From Streptomyces spororaveus (lineage in GTDB: Bacteria; Actinomycetota; Actinomycetes; Streptomycetales; Streptomycetaceae), in NCBI RefSeq assembly GCF_016755875.1, contig NZ_BNED01000005.1:3823001-3887000 (forward strand): 64,000 bases of DNA, read 5' to 3'. The position numbers were made by a program, and so were the translations under genes. This document shows positions 8,345 through 17,436 of the stretch, piece by piece (the stretch's first letter is position 1; each line of letters opens with the position of its first letter). The notes below the pieces were generated by a model that was not told the origin of the DNA, ran no database searches, and saw only the letters and a program-made list of their open reading frames with translations.

Positions 8345-8416
8345 AGCAATTCGCGGATCTTCCGCACCCCCCGGAGCACTGTCCGAGCCCTGGTCAGGCG
8401 CTCTTTCGCCGGCCCG

Positions 8417-9652
8417 TCAGGCCGCCGTCAGGTACGCGCTCCAGCCGCCGGCCGGTGACTGGCCCGGGCCGAGGCCGCGGAGCCTGGCGAGCACCTTGGG
8501 GTCCTGGACCTCCAGCCAGTCGGTGAACTGACGGAAGGATACGAGCCGTACGTCCCTTTTGTCCGCCATGCCCTTGAGGGCCTCCTCGACGGCGTCCATG
8601 TAGATGCCGCCGTTCCATTCCTCGAAGTGGTTGCCGATGAACAGGGGTGCGCGGTTGGTCTCGTAGGCCCGCCGGAAGCCGCCCAGGTAGGTGGCCGTGG
8701 CCTGGGTGCGCCAGCCCGGATAGTTGGCGGGCACGCCCCTCGTCGTGCTCTTCGACTGGTTGGCGAGGATGTTGTAGTCCATCGAGAGGACTTCGAAGGA
8801 GTGCCCGGGGAACGGCAGGGACTGCAGCGGCAGGTCCCAGATGCCGGACCTGCGCACCGGCCAGACCTGGAGGCCGCCGGGCGAGCTGGAGTCGTAGCGC
8901 CAGCCCAGCCGCTCGGCCGTCGGCAGCAGGCTGTCCCGGCCGAGCAGGCAGGGGGTGCGGGCGCCCTTCAGCTCCTTGCCGTAGTCGAAGGGCAGGGGTT
9001 CGAGGTCGGTGAACCCGGTGTTCGTGCGCCAGTTGGTGACGAACGACACGGCCTGGTCGATCTCGCTCTGCCAGTCCTCCGGGGTCCACCGGCCGACCGA
9101 GCCGGAGCCGGCGCAGAAGTGGCCGTTGAAGTGGGTGCCTATCTCGTGCCCGTCGAGCCAGGCCTGGCGGACGTGCGTGAGGGTGGAGCGGACGTTCTCG
9201 TCCTTGAGGTAGCCGATGTCCGAGGCCCCTACGGGGTTGTTCGGCGGCCGGTAGAGGTGCCGCTTCGACTCGGGCAGCAGATAGATGCCGGAGAGGAAGA
9301 AGGTCATGGCCGCGCCGTGGTCCTTGGCCAGCTTGAGGAAGCGCGGGAAGAGACCGTTGCCGATCTCCCCCGCGCCGTCCCAGCTGAAGACGACGAACTG
9401 GGGCGGGGTCTCGCCCGGCTGGAGCGGCACGGGCGGGTCCGGCTGGTTCGGCTGCGGGCCGGTGTCGGCGGTGGAGCCGTCACCGATGGGCCTGGCCGCC
9501 GGCTTCTCGCCGGGCTTCGGGTTCCTGACGGGCCCGGGAGCGCCGGAACCGGACGTGTCCGGTGAGCCGCAGCCCGCGATTCCCATCGCGGCGGCCGCAC
9601 CGAGTCCCAGTCCCAGCAACCCCCTCCGACTGACTCCCCTGATGTCGCGCAT
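8417..9652 (-). CDS. Secreted polysaccharide-deacetylase-like lipoprotein
   Basis: 411 residues from the ATG at 9652 (MRDIRGVSRRGLLGLGLGAA), which has GGGGA upstream. Twin Arg followed by a hydrophobic stretch and the lipobox GIAGC indicate Tat export and lipid anchoring. A Pro-rich linker leads to a NodB-like region: FVVFSWDGAGEIGN stands where TFDDG is usual, and EIGTHFNGHFC supplies a His-x3-His metal pair. The second Asp of the classic motif is missing (SWDG), so it may be an atypical deacetylase. It lies 89 bases upstream of the resA-like gene in the same direction. Confidence 0.75.
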   Translation of the reverse strand: MRDIRGVSRRGLLGLGLGAAAAMGIAGCGSPDTSGSGAPGPVRNPKPGEKPAARPIGDGSTADTGPQPNQPDPPVPLQPGETPPQFVVFSWDGAGEIGNGLFPRFLKLAKDHGAAMTFFLSGIYLLPESKRHLYRPPNNPVGASDIGYLKDENVRSTLTHVRQAWLDGHEIGTHFNGHFCAGSGSVGRWTPEDWQSEIDQAVSFVTNWRTNTGFTDLEPLPFDYGKELKGARTPCLLGRDSLLPTAERLGWRYDSSSPGGLQVWPVRRSGIWDLPLQSLPFPGHSFEVLSMDYNILANQSKSTTRGVPANYPGWRTQATATYLGGFRRAYETNRAPLFIGNHFEEWNGGIYMDAVEEALKGMADKRDVRLVSFRQFTDWLEVQDPKVLARLRGLGPGQSPAGGWSAYLTAA

Positions 9653-9809
9653 GTCACCGTCCCCACTGTCGACCACCCATACCGACCCGGAGTCCATATA
9701 AACGGACAATCAGATCGGACATGCGAGCTGACACGGTGATTCCCGCGCGACTTCTCTTTAGCTGGGCAGAACCGTAACGGCCTGTAACAGTCGGCCGATC
9801 AAGCCCCGA

Positions 9810-10514
9810 TCAGGCGCCGAACGCCTTGGACGCGCCCTTCACCGGCTTGGCCCCGGCCAGCAGGTGCGCCGGGACCAGGTCCCGGGCCGGCTCGCTGTAG
9901 CCCACCGACACCAGCTTGTCGCCCTGGAAGGTGAAGGAGGTCATCGAGGCGAGCGTGCACTGACGGCGCCGCGGGTCGTGCCACAGCCGGCGCTTCTCCG
10001 CGAAGCTGCGCACGATCCAGATCGGCAGCTGATGGCTGACCGCCACCGCCTCACGGCCGCGGGCCGCGTCGCGCGCCGCCTCCAGCGCGCTCATCATCCG
10101 GACCACCTGCTCGACGTACGGCTCGCCCCAGGAGGGCTTGAACGGGTTCGTCAGGTGCTTCCAGTTGCCGGGCTTGCGCAGGGCGCCGTCACCGACGCCG
10201 AAGGTCTTGCCCTCGAAGACGTTCTCCGCCTCCAGCAGCCGCCCGTCGGTCGCCAGGTCCAGGCCGTGGACCTTGGCGATCGGCTCCGCCGTCTCCTGCG
10301 CCCGCTCCAGCGGGGAGGACACCACGTAGGCGATGTCGCGGCCCTTGAGGTGCTCGGCGACCCGGTCGGCCATCTGCCGGCCCAGCTCGGAGAGGTGATA
10401 GCCGTCACGGCGCCCGTAGAGCACGCCGTCCGGGTTGTGCACCTCGCCGTGGCGCACCAGGTGCACGACGGTCACGTCGGGGGTGGCGGGCGGGGTGGGG
10501 GTGGCGCTGCTCAT
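9810..10514 (-). CDS. Histidine phosphatase family protein
   Basis: 234 residues. The phosphoglycerate-mutase-like signature [17 protein letters not shown] is near residue 18, with the nucleophilic His in RHG. The second catalytic His is in [14 protein letters not shown] near residue 165. The family moves or removes phosphate through a phosphohistidine; the substrate cannot be told. The ATG overlaps the hemL stop by 4 bases, so it is co-translated with tetrapyrrole synthesis, but no direct link to that pathway is visible. Confidence 0.88.
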   Translation of the reverse strand: MSSATPTPPATPDVTVVHLVRHGEVHNPDGVLYGRRDGYHLSELGRQMADRVAEHLKGRDIAYVVSSPLERAQETAEPIAKVHGLDLATDGRLLEAENVFEGKTFGVGDGALRKPGNWKHLTNPFKPSWGEPYVEQVVRMMSALEAARDAARGREAVAVSHQLPIWIVRSFAEKRRLWHDPRRRQCTLASMTSFTFQGDKLVSVGYSEPARDLVPAHLLAGAKPVKGASKAFGA

Positions 10515-11833
10515 GCGGTGGCCTCCGCGGCGGCTCGGGCAGCGGCCGGCAGTGCCGCCGCGACGCGCTCGATCGCCTTCTCGTCGTGGGCGGTGGAGAC
10601 GAACCAGGACTCGAAGGCGGACGGCGGCAGGTAGACGCCCTGCGCCAGCATCGAGTGGAAGAACCCGTTGAAGCGGAAGCTCTCCTGCTTCTTGGCGTCG
10701 TCGTAGTTGCGCACCTCGTCCTCGGTGAAGAAGACGGAGAACATGTTGGACGCGGTCTGCAGGCGGTGCGCCACGCCCTCCTTGGTGAGCGCGCCGGTGA
10801 CCAGGCCCTGGATCTCCTTCGAGACCGCGTCGACCTTCTCGTACGCGGCCGCGTCGAGCAGCCGCAGCTGCGCGAGGCCGGCGGCGGTGGCGATGGGGTT
10901 ACCGGAGAGCGTGCCGGCCTGGTACACGGGACCGGCCGGGGCGAGGTGGCCCATGACGTCGGCGCGGCCGCCGAAGGCCGCGGCCGGGAAGCCGCCGCCC
11001 ATGACCTTGCCGAAGGTCATCAGGTCGGGCCTGACCCCGTCGACGCCGTACCAGCCGGCGCGGGAGGTCCGGAAGCCGGTCATGACCTCGTCGGAGATGT
11101 AGAGCGCGCCGTTCTCCCGGCAGAGGTCCGCGAGCCCCTGGTTGAAGCCCTCGGCGGGGGTCACCACGCCCATGTTGCCGGGCGCGGCCTCGGTGATCAC
11201 ACAGGCGATCTCGCCGGGGTGCGCGGCGAAGGCCGCCCGTACCGCTTCGAGGTCGTTGTAGGGGAGGACGATCGTGTCGCCGGCCTGCGCGCCCGTCACA
11301 CCGGGGGTGTCCGGGAGCGCGAAGGTCGCCAGACCGGAACCGGCGGCGGCCAGCAGCGCGTCCACGTGACCGTGGTAGCAGCCGGCGAACTTCACGACCT
11401 TGGCGCGACCGGTGAAGCCGCGGGCCAGCCGGATCGCCGACATGGTCGCCTCGGTGCCGGAGGAGACCAGGCGGACCTGCTCCACGGGCTCGATGCGCGC
11501 GACGATCTCCTCGGCCAGCGCCACCTCGCCCTCACCGGGCGTACCGAAGGACGTACCGCGGGCGACGGCCGCCTGGACGGCCTCGATCACCTCGGGGTGG
11601 GAATGGCCGAGGATCATCGGCCCCCACGAGCACACGAGGTCGACGTACTCACGGCCGTCGGCGTCGGTGAGGTACGGACCGGTCCCGGACACCATGAACC
11701 GGGGCGTACCGCCCACGGCGCGGAAGGCGCGCACGGGAGAGTTCACGCCGCCGGGGGTCACGAGGGAGGCGCGCTCGAAGAGCGTCTGCGAAACTGGGGC
11801 TTCATACGGGTACGGGTAGCTCACACCAGCCAT
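10511..11833 (-). CDS. hemL: Glutamate-1-semialdehyde 2,1-aminomutase
   Basis: 440 residues, full length. This PLP enzyme converts glutamate-1-semialdehyde to 5-aminolevulinate in the C5 route to heme. Visible features are the substrate-loop region [40 protein letters not shown] and the PLP-binding lysine in [23 protein letters not shown] three codons in ([12 protein letters not shown]) is an alternative start. Followed by the overlapping phosphatase gene. Supplying heme close to the cytochrome c genes is consistent but not proof of joint regulation. Confidence 0.95.
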   Translation of the reverse strand: MAGVSYPYPYEAPVSQTLFERASLVTPGGVNSPVRAFRAVGGTPRFMVSGTGPYLTDADGREYVDLVCSWGPMILGHSHPEVIEAVQAAVARGTSFGTPGEGEVALAEEIVARIEPVEQVRLVSSGTEATMSAIRLARGFTGRAKVVKFAGCYHGHVDALLAAAGSGLATFALPDTPGVTGAQAGDTIVLPYNDLEAVRAAFAAHPGEIACVITEAAPGNMGVVTPAEGFNQGLADLCRENGALYISDEVMTGFRTSRAGWYGVDGVRPDLMTFGKVMGGGFPAAAFGGRADVMGHLAPAGPVYQAGTLSGNPIATAAGLAQLRLLDAAAYEKVDAVSKEIQGLVTGALTKEGVAHRLQTASNMFSVFFTEDEVRNYDDAKKQESFRFNGFFHSMLAQGVYLPPSAFESWFVSTAHDEKAIERVAAALPAAARAAAEATA

Positions 11834-11966
11834 GGTCTCAGAGGCTGCGACAGACTTGCGGACGGGCGTTTCACCGCGTCGCCGCGGGGGAGGTCACTGC
11901 CATGATGATCAGGCTGCGTGGCGGGGGCCGCGGGGCCGGGGCGAGCAAGACCAGTCGGGTGGAGAT

Positions 11967-12563
11967 ATGCAACGCGGTGGTGGACCGGGCGAGGGTACGG
12001 ACGGCCTCGATCCGCAGCGCGCCCGCGAGGCCCGCCGCCGGGGCAAGCACCGCCGCGGCATGGAGGCGGCCGATGCCGTCCCCGGGCCGGCGTCCCCGGC
12101 CGAGGACCTGCCCAAGGGCCGCGGCATGGGCGTGACGTACAAGTACTTCGGCGCCCCCGACGGCGCCACGGCCGCCCGCGTCCCCGTCACGATGCGGCCG
12201 GAGGAGCTCGGCGGCGACGAGCTCGGCATGGGCGGCCTCTTCACCAAGATCAAGCCGGAGACGGTGGCCGCGATGGTCCTGACCGGCATCGAAGGCATAC
12301 CCCTCCACAAGGTGCCCCCGCTGGAGCTGGTCGTCCTCCACCCCGACTACGCGGTGGTCAAGCTCCCGATGACCGTGGTCGACCCCCTGCGCGGGATCGG
12401 CGAGGAATCGGTGGGGGCGGCGGCCTTCATCTGGTCCACCGTCCCGGATCGCGGCGGCCCGAGCGACGCCTTCAACGTCTACCAGCTGCTCCACGAGTGG
12501 CAGGACTTCAGCCACCGCCTCCACGAGGCGGGCCACCAGCCGTACTGCCTCGTCTGGCCCTGA
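11967..12563 (+). CDS. Hypothetical protein
   Basis: 198 residues from the ATG at 11967; the frame stays open upstream to 11832, so the start is uncertain. The first 55 residues are Arg/Gly-rich and probably disordered. The rest looks folded: VTYKYFGAPDGATAARVPVT, then hydrophobic strands (PLELVVLHPDYAVVKLPMTV) and the C-terminal VYQLLHEWQDFSHRLHEAGH. No signal peptide or known catalytic motif. I do not recognise the family. It is divergent from hemL and lies 118 bases before the injection-system locus, with no shown tie to either. Confidence 0.65.
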   Translation: MQRGGGPGEGTDGLDPQRAREARRRGKHRRGMEAADAVPGPASPAEDLPKGRGMGVTYKYFGAPDGATAARVPVTMRPEELGGDELGMGGLFTKIKPETVAAMVLTGIEGIPLHKVPPLELVVLHPDYAVVKLPMTVVDPLRGIGEESVGAAAFIWSTVPDRGGPSDAFNVYQLLHEWQDFSHRLHEAGHQPYCLVWP

Positions 12564-12681
12564 CCGGGGCTCCGGCGCCGGGGAGGCGTTCCCCCGGGTG
12601 TGCCCGAAGGGGCATCCCGCACGGTGGATCACACGGGTAAGCAGGAGTGCGTCCCGCCGCATCTCCCGAGAGGTACGCCCC

Positions 12682-14802
12682 ATGCGCATCCCCGCCCGTG
12701 ACACGGCAGCAGCCGACGGAGCCAAGGACGGCTCCGGCCCCTCCCGGCAGCCGCGCCGGGACGCGGACCGGCCCTCCGCCGCACCCGCCGCTCCCTTCGC
12801 CCCCTTCGCTCCCGTCATGCAGAGTCTGACCGCGCTCCAGCGGAGCGTGGGCAACGCGGCGGTGACGCGCATGCTCACGGCGGGCCGCGACGCCGGCGGC
12901 GGCACCGGGGGCGCCGCGGTCCAGCGGGCGACCGCGCACCAGGTGCTCCGGTCGGCCGGGCGGCCCCTCGACGCCCCCCTGCGCGAGGAGATGGAGAGCC
13001 GGCTCGGCGCCGACTTCTCCGACGTACGGGTCCACTCCGGTCCTCTCGCGCAGCGGTCCGCGGCCGAGATCGGGGCCCGGGCGTACACCTCCGGGCGGGA
13101 CGTCGTCATCGGAGCGGGCGGCGGTGACAAGCACACCCTCGCGCACGAGCTCACCCATGTGATCCAGCAGCGGCAGGGGCCCGTCTCGGGGACCGACACG
13201 GGCCGGGGGCTGCGGGTCAGCGACCCCGGTGACCGCTTCGAGCGGGAGGCCGAGGCCAACGCGAACCGGGTCATGGCCGGGCCCGCCCCGGTCCAGCGCG
13301 CCGCCTGCGGGGAACACGGCCCGCACGGTGGCCCGCACCACGCATACGACACCCGCGACGCCCACGACACCCGCGCGCCGGGATCCGGCGGGCGGGGCGT
13401 CGTCCAGCGCAAGGGGCCCGAGGAGCTCGGCCCCACGCTGCCGGCGGACCCGCGTCCCGGCGGGCTGCTGGGCCGGCTCGTGGCGCGCAACCCGCCCCCG
13501 CCGGACCCGTTGGTGACCAAGGTGCGGGCCGACATCGACGCGTACGACCGCGACCCCGTCCGCGACCCCATGCACTGCATGCTCGCGCTGACGCACCTCA
13601 CGCAGGAGATCGCCCCCGCCGAGGACGACGCGCCCGCGAACGTCAAGCCCTGGCTGTCCGCCGCCCTGGAGGCCGTCAAGGCCGAACTGGTGCTGGTGAA
13701 CGACCAGCTCGTGCGCGACGACGAGTTCCCCGCCGGGGCGGGGGCGCCGTACAGCGCGATGACCACGAACGGGATGCTGTGGCAGGAGGCGCAGTGGGCC
13801 GACAGCGCGGCCGCGTTCCACATGCACGGACCCAGCTACTTCCGCGAGCTGTCGGAGCTCAACCGGGCCGGGATGACCAAGGAGATCGCCAAGGGCCAGG
13901 GGGACCGCAGCTGGGTTCCCGACGTCAGGAGCAAGCTGACGACGGCACTCCAGCAGAGCGTGCTGTCCCACTACACGGGCAAGACCCGGGTCGAGGCGAT
14001 GCTCGCCCAGGGGCAGATGAAGTCCAAGACGGAGCTGCTCAGGGCGGACCCGGACGCGCCGAACAACTCGGAGGCGTACGACAAGCACGTCCTGGCCAAC
14101 GAGGGCTTCGTCTTCTTCTTCCTGGAAGTGCGGGACAGCCCCTTCCGGTCGACCCGGTTCACCGGTCCCAACGACGTACCGGCCCGGATCCAGATGCCGC
14201 TCACCTCGTCCCCCCTGATGAGCCAGGGCTGGCTGATGCTCAGCGACTTCGTGCAGCGCGAGTACCCCACCGTGCGCGCGCGGCCCGAGGATCCGGCGCA
14301 GACGGAGGGCAAGCTGAACACCCGCGAGGACCAGTTCTCGGCGGGGTTCACGCTGCCGGTGCGGAGTTTCGACCTCGGCGCGGGCTCCGCCTCGCTGGAC
14401 GGGGAGGCGGTCGCGGAGGCGATGGAGAAGGAGTCGGACCCGGAGCGCAGGGGGCAGATCTTCTACTCCATGAGCCAGGCGGCGGCGGACGAACACAGCA
14501 CCATGACCTACGGGGCCGGTGCGCAGGAGCAGGTCCACGAGGAGCGGCTGCGGTCCAACACCCTGATGGGCCGGGACATCGTTCCGGGGCTGGTGGAACG
14601 GGCCGTCGTGGAGATCCAGCGCCTCGAAGCGGTGAACCCGCAGCTCGCGAACCGGCTCAAGGCGATGTCCGGCGCGGATCTGATGCGTTTCCTCCTGAAG
14701 GACCTGCTGCGACCGCAGGCGATGCTGCCGAACACGGTCGACCTCAGCGCTGCCACGGCGGAGCTGGAATCCGGCGAGCGGGTGACGGTCCCCACGCAGT
14801 GA
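12682..14802 (+). CDS. DUF4157 zincin-like protein, candidate injection-system effector
   Basis: 706 residues from the ATG at 12682, which has GAGAGG 8 bases before it. After a disordered head comes ALQRSVGNAAVTRML (near 50), typical of proteins linked to contractile injection systems. The DUF4157 domain follows (about 85-200) with DFSDVRVHSGPLAQRSA and the zinc-binding HELTH at 155-159. Three more short VQR motifs lie at AVQRATA, PVQRAAC and VVQRKGP. The C-terminal 430 residues are mixed helical with no motif I recognise and may be the toxic or enzymatic part. Position at the edge of the CIS locus supports a cargo role by analogy; a maturation protease role is also possible. Confidence 0.78.
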   Translation: MRIPARDTAAADGAKDGSGPSRQPRRDADRPSAAPAAPFAPFAPVMQSLTALQRSVGNAAVTRMLTAGRDAGGGTGGAAVQRATAHQVLRSAGRPLDAPLREEMESRLGADFSDVRVHSGPLAQRSAAEIGARAYTSGRDVVIGAGGGDKHTLAHELTHVIQQRQGPVSGTDTGRGLRVSDPGDRFEREAEANANRVMAGPAPVQRAACGEHGPHGGPHHAYDTRDAHDTRAPGSGGRGVVQRKGPEELGPTLPADPRPGGLLGRLVARNPPPPDPLVTKVRADIDAYDRDPVRDPMHCMLALTHLTQEIAPAEDDAPANVKPWLSAALEAVKAELVLVNDQLVRDDEFPAGAGAPYSAMTTNGMLWQEAQWADSAAAFHMHGPSYFRELSELNRAGMTKEIAKGQGDRSWVPDVRSKLTTALQQSVLSHYTGKTRVEAMLAQGQMKSKTELLRADPDAPNNSEAYDKHVLANEGFVFFFLEVRDSPFRSTRFTGPNDVPARIQMPLTSSPLMSQGWLMLSDFVQREYPTVRARPEDPAQTEGKLNTREDQFSAGFTLPVRSFDLGAGSASLDGEAVAEAMEKESDPERRGQIFYSMSQAAADEHSTMTYGAGAQEQVHEERLRSNTLMGRDIVPGLVERAVVEIQRLEAVNPQLANRLKAMSGADLMRFLLKDLLRPQAMLPNTVDLSAATAELESGERVTVPTQ

Positions 14803-14959
14803 CCGGCCCGAAACGCAGAGGGTAATTCCGGCCATGTTCGGCGCTTCGTCAACGGGTGCCGCGCATACCGGTGGTTACGCGGCCCGAGCACTGTCGAAAC
14901 GAAAGCGTGCGGTTGTTCGGGGAACGTCCGATCGATCCTCGGGAGTACCGGTTTCCGGA

Positions 14960-14990
14960 CGCCAGGGCAAAGGCCCCCTTTGCCCTGGCG
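14960..14990. terminator. Bidirectional hairpin after the DUF4157 gene
   Basis: CGCCAGGGCAAAG pairs perfectly with CTTTGCCCTGGCG over a 5-base loop. It lies in the 222-base gap between the converging DUF4157 gene and the CIS membrane protein gene. I see no convincing gene in that gap. Confidence 0.75.
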
Positions 14991-15024
14991 TACGACCTGA
15001 CCGACTATGGCCGTGCCGATCGGG

Positions 15025-16443
15025 TTACCGGAGGTCGCTCAGCACGCCGCTCACGTTGAGCACTTCGTGACACTCCTGCGCCTGACGGCCGGTGGCCGGC
15101 GTGCCTGGCTTCGCACAGGTCACCTGCACGGTCACAGTCTGGCTCTCGGTGATGCTGATGGGGGTGACCCAGTGGTAGTCCTGGTTGCGGAACGTCTCCA
15201 GCGCGATCGTCGTGATCTTGCGGTCGCCGAAGTCGAAGGTCACCACTCCTTCGTCGCCCTGGAAGTTGGCGACAACGATGTCCGTGATCCCGAAGGCCTT
15301 GCCGGCGGGCACGGTGTAGGTACCGGTCTTGGTCTGCCCGCCTGCGGTCTGCAGGTCGATGGTGGCCGAGCTCTGCTGCCCCTGGGTGCCGGCACCGGTG
15401 CCGCCGCCTCCGGTGCCGCCGCCGGTGGGACCTCCCGGGCCGGCCCCGCCCGCTCCGGGCCGGGTGTCCTTGGCGCCGCCGGGCTGTGTGCCGTCGCCGG
15501 TCACCGGGGACTGCCCGTTCAGGTCCGCGCTGGGCGTGGGCTTCTTCTGGACGGCCTCGTCGGCGGCCTCCTTGGCGGTACTGCGCACGGCCGGGCGCAC
15601 CAGCAGGAACCAGGCGAGCAGCAGCGCGAGCAGGGCGGCCAGTACCGCCAGCAGCCACGTCGGGAAGATCGGGATCTGGACGAACTCCACGTCCAGCGGG
15701 GCCCGTACGGGATCCGGCTCCGGCCGCTCCCTGAGGTCCTTGCCGCCCTTGCCGTCCGTGGCGCCCTTGCCGTCCGCGGCCCCCTTGCCGTCCGTGCCGC
15801 CGCCGGCCGCCGCGCTGTCGGCTTCGGCCACGGTGACGGTGAACGGCCAGGTCACCGGGGACCCGAACCACACCGGCCGGCCGGTGCGGACCCGCAGCCC
15901 CACCTCCGCCGACTCCCCCGGTTCCAGCTTCAGCTCGGCCGGGGTGAAGGCGAACTTCAGCTCCTCCCCCGGCTGCGCGGGCGAGAAGCCCAGCCGTACC
16001 GGGGAGTTGCCCTCGTTGCGCACGGCCAGCCGATAGCGCCCGCGCAGCCAGCCGCGGCGCCTTCTGGGAGCGCTCTCTGCCCGCACCTCACGGAACTCCC
16101 CGATGTGCACGGTGGTTTCGGGGACCCGTACCGCCTCGGGCTGCTCGGTGGGCAGCACGCGCACGGCGAGCGGCACCTCTCCCGCCCGTACCTGTGGTGA
16201 ACGGGGCGGCGCCAGACGGATCGTCACCGTTTCCGACGTACCGGGGTAGAGCGAGAGCCGCTCCGGTTCCAGTGTGGTCCAGGCAGCGCAGTCGCCGACG
16301 ACCTCCAGGCGGTACGCCTCGACGATGTCGCTGTCGTTGCGGACGGTCAGGGTGGTGGATGCGGTATCGCCCGGCGTCACGGAGACCGGCGGGATGTCGA
16401 GGCCGGTCGCGCCAGGGCTTGAAGAGGCTGCTGGGGATATCAC
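15025..16443 (-). CDS. CIS-associated single-pass membrane protein
   Basis: 472 residues. The N-terminal half is beta-rich with two Ig-like repeats (VTPGDTASTTLTVRNDSDIV; RLAVRNEGNSPVRLGFSPAQ). One membrane helix follows at about 258-281 (FPTWLLAVLAALLALLLAWF), then a Gly/Pro/Thr linker and a C-terminal beta domain (TYTVPAGKAFGITDIVVANF) with two Cys. Such proteins occur in Streptomyces CIS clusters. From memory, one called CisA is needed for membrane association and firing of the cytoplasmic particles; I could not check the match. No Shine-Dalgarno sequence precedes the GTG. Divergent from the LuxR-type regulator across 170 bases. Confidence 0.75.
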   Translation of the reverse strand: MISPAASSSPGATGLDIPPVSVTPGDTASTTLTVRNDSDIVEAYRLEVVGDCAAWTTLEPERLSLYPGTSETVTIRLAPPRSPQVRAGEVPLAVRVLPTEQPEAVRVPETTVHIGEFREVRAESAPRRRRGWLRGRYRLAVRNEGNSPVRLGFSPAQPGEELKFAFTPAELKLEPGESAEVGLRVRTGRPVWFGSPVTWPFTVTVAEADSAAAGGGTDGKGAADGKGATDGKGGKDLRERPEPDPVRAPLDVEFVQIPIFPTWLLAVLAALLALLLAWFLLVRPAVRSTAKEAADEAVQKKPTPSADLNGQSPVTGDGTQPGGAKDTRPGAGGAGPGGPTGGGTGGGGTGAGTQGQQSSATIDLQTAGGQTKTGTYTVPAGKAFGITDIVVANFQGDEGVVTFDFGDRKITTIALETFRNQDYHWVTPISITESQTVTVQVTCAKPGTPATGRQAQECHEVLNVSGVLSDLR

Positions 16444-16613
16444 ACGGCGACGCTATGCCGCCGTCCCGGCCACCTCCACGGACACGAGGGCAACGACCCG
16501 GGCAACCCGAATGCCCCTGTGGACGCTCATCAGTTACGAGTGCCCGGCCTCCTGCTGATCAACCCTCTCCATCCGTAACCCCACATACGCACCATGGAAC
16601 AGGTACAACACCA

Positions 16614-17279
16614 ATGGCCCAGCCTGATTACAACGGACCCGACTCCTCATCCGGCGCCGGCGAACGGGTCACCGTGGCCGTGTACGCACCGGACCCGATC
16701 CTGCACGTCGGGGTCGTCCACCAGTTGCGCCAGCGCCCCGAGATCGAACTCGTCGACGCCGCCGACGGCCCGCGCGTCTCGCTCGTCGCCGTGGACAGCG
16801 TGGACGACGAGACGGCCGCCCTGCTGTACCGGCTGCGGCACGACTCCAGCACCCGCACCGGGCTCGTGGTCGGCACCTTCGAATCCGGGGACGCCCTGCA
16901 GCGCGTCATCGAATGCGGGGTCACCGCGGTGCTGCGCCGCAGCGAGGCCGATCAGGACCGGCTCCTGCGCCTGGTCCTGGCGATAGCCAACGGCGAGGGC
17001 GTGCTGCCCGGTGACCTGCTCGCGAAGCTCCTCGACCACGTCGGCAGCCTGCAGCGTTCGACCCTGGACCCGCACGCCGTGTCCCTGTCGACCCTGACCT
17101 CGCGGGAGGCGGACATGCTGCGCCTGGTGTCGGAGGGCCTGGACACCGCGGAGATCGCACGCAAGACCTCGTACTCCGAACGGACCGTCAAGAACGTCCT
17201 GCACGAGATCATCACCCGGCTCCACCTGCGCAATCGCACCCACGCCGTCGGCTACGCCCTGCGCAACGGGCTGATCTGA
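16614..17279 (+). CDS. LuxR/NarL-type regulator, probable CIS regulator
   Basis: 221 residues. A C-terminal LuxR helix-turn-helix (about 155-215) is clear: LTSREADMLRLVSEGLDTAE, then IARKTSYSERTVKNVLHEII. The N-terminal part resembles a receiver domain (VTVAVYAPDPILHVGVVHQL) but the usual phospho-acceptor stretch is degenerate (SLVAVDSVDDE), so it may not be controlled by a histidine kinase. It sits between the CIS membrane protein gene and the CIS assembly genes and is the obvious candidate to control them. The ribosome site is weak (AGG about 10 bases before ATG). Confidence 0.85.
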   Translation: MAQPDYNGPDSSSGAGERVTVAVYAPDPILHVGVVHQLRQRPEIELVDAADGPRVSLVAVDSVDDETAALLYRLRHDSSTRTGLVVGTFESGDALQRVIECGVTAVLRRSEADQDRLLRLVLAIANGEGVLPGDLLAKLLDHVGSLQRSTLDPHAVSLSTLTSREADMLRLVSEGLDTAEIARKTSYSERTVKNVLHEIITRLHLRNRTHAVGYALRNGLI

Positions 17280-17436
17280 GCGTGCCGGCCCGGGCGTCCC
17301 CCGCACCCCACTGCCCGAAAGCGCACCGGGTGCTTCCCCCGGGTGCGGCCCCACGGCCCTGCCCAGGCGCACGCGCAGGGCAGCACAGTGGCGGGGTCGT
17401 ACGTGAACGCTGTACCGGACTGTGAGGTGGACCGTG

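Noticed and set aside
14834..15070. Small plus-strand frames in the gap after the DUF4157 gene
   Set aside because: They run across the terminator hairpin and into the opposite gene, with no ribosome site and poor coding bias.
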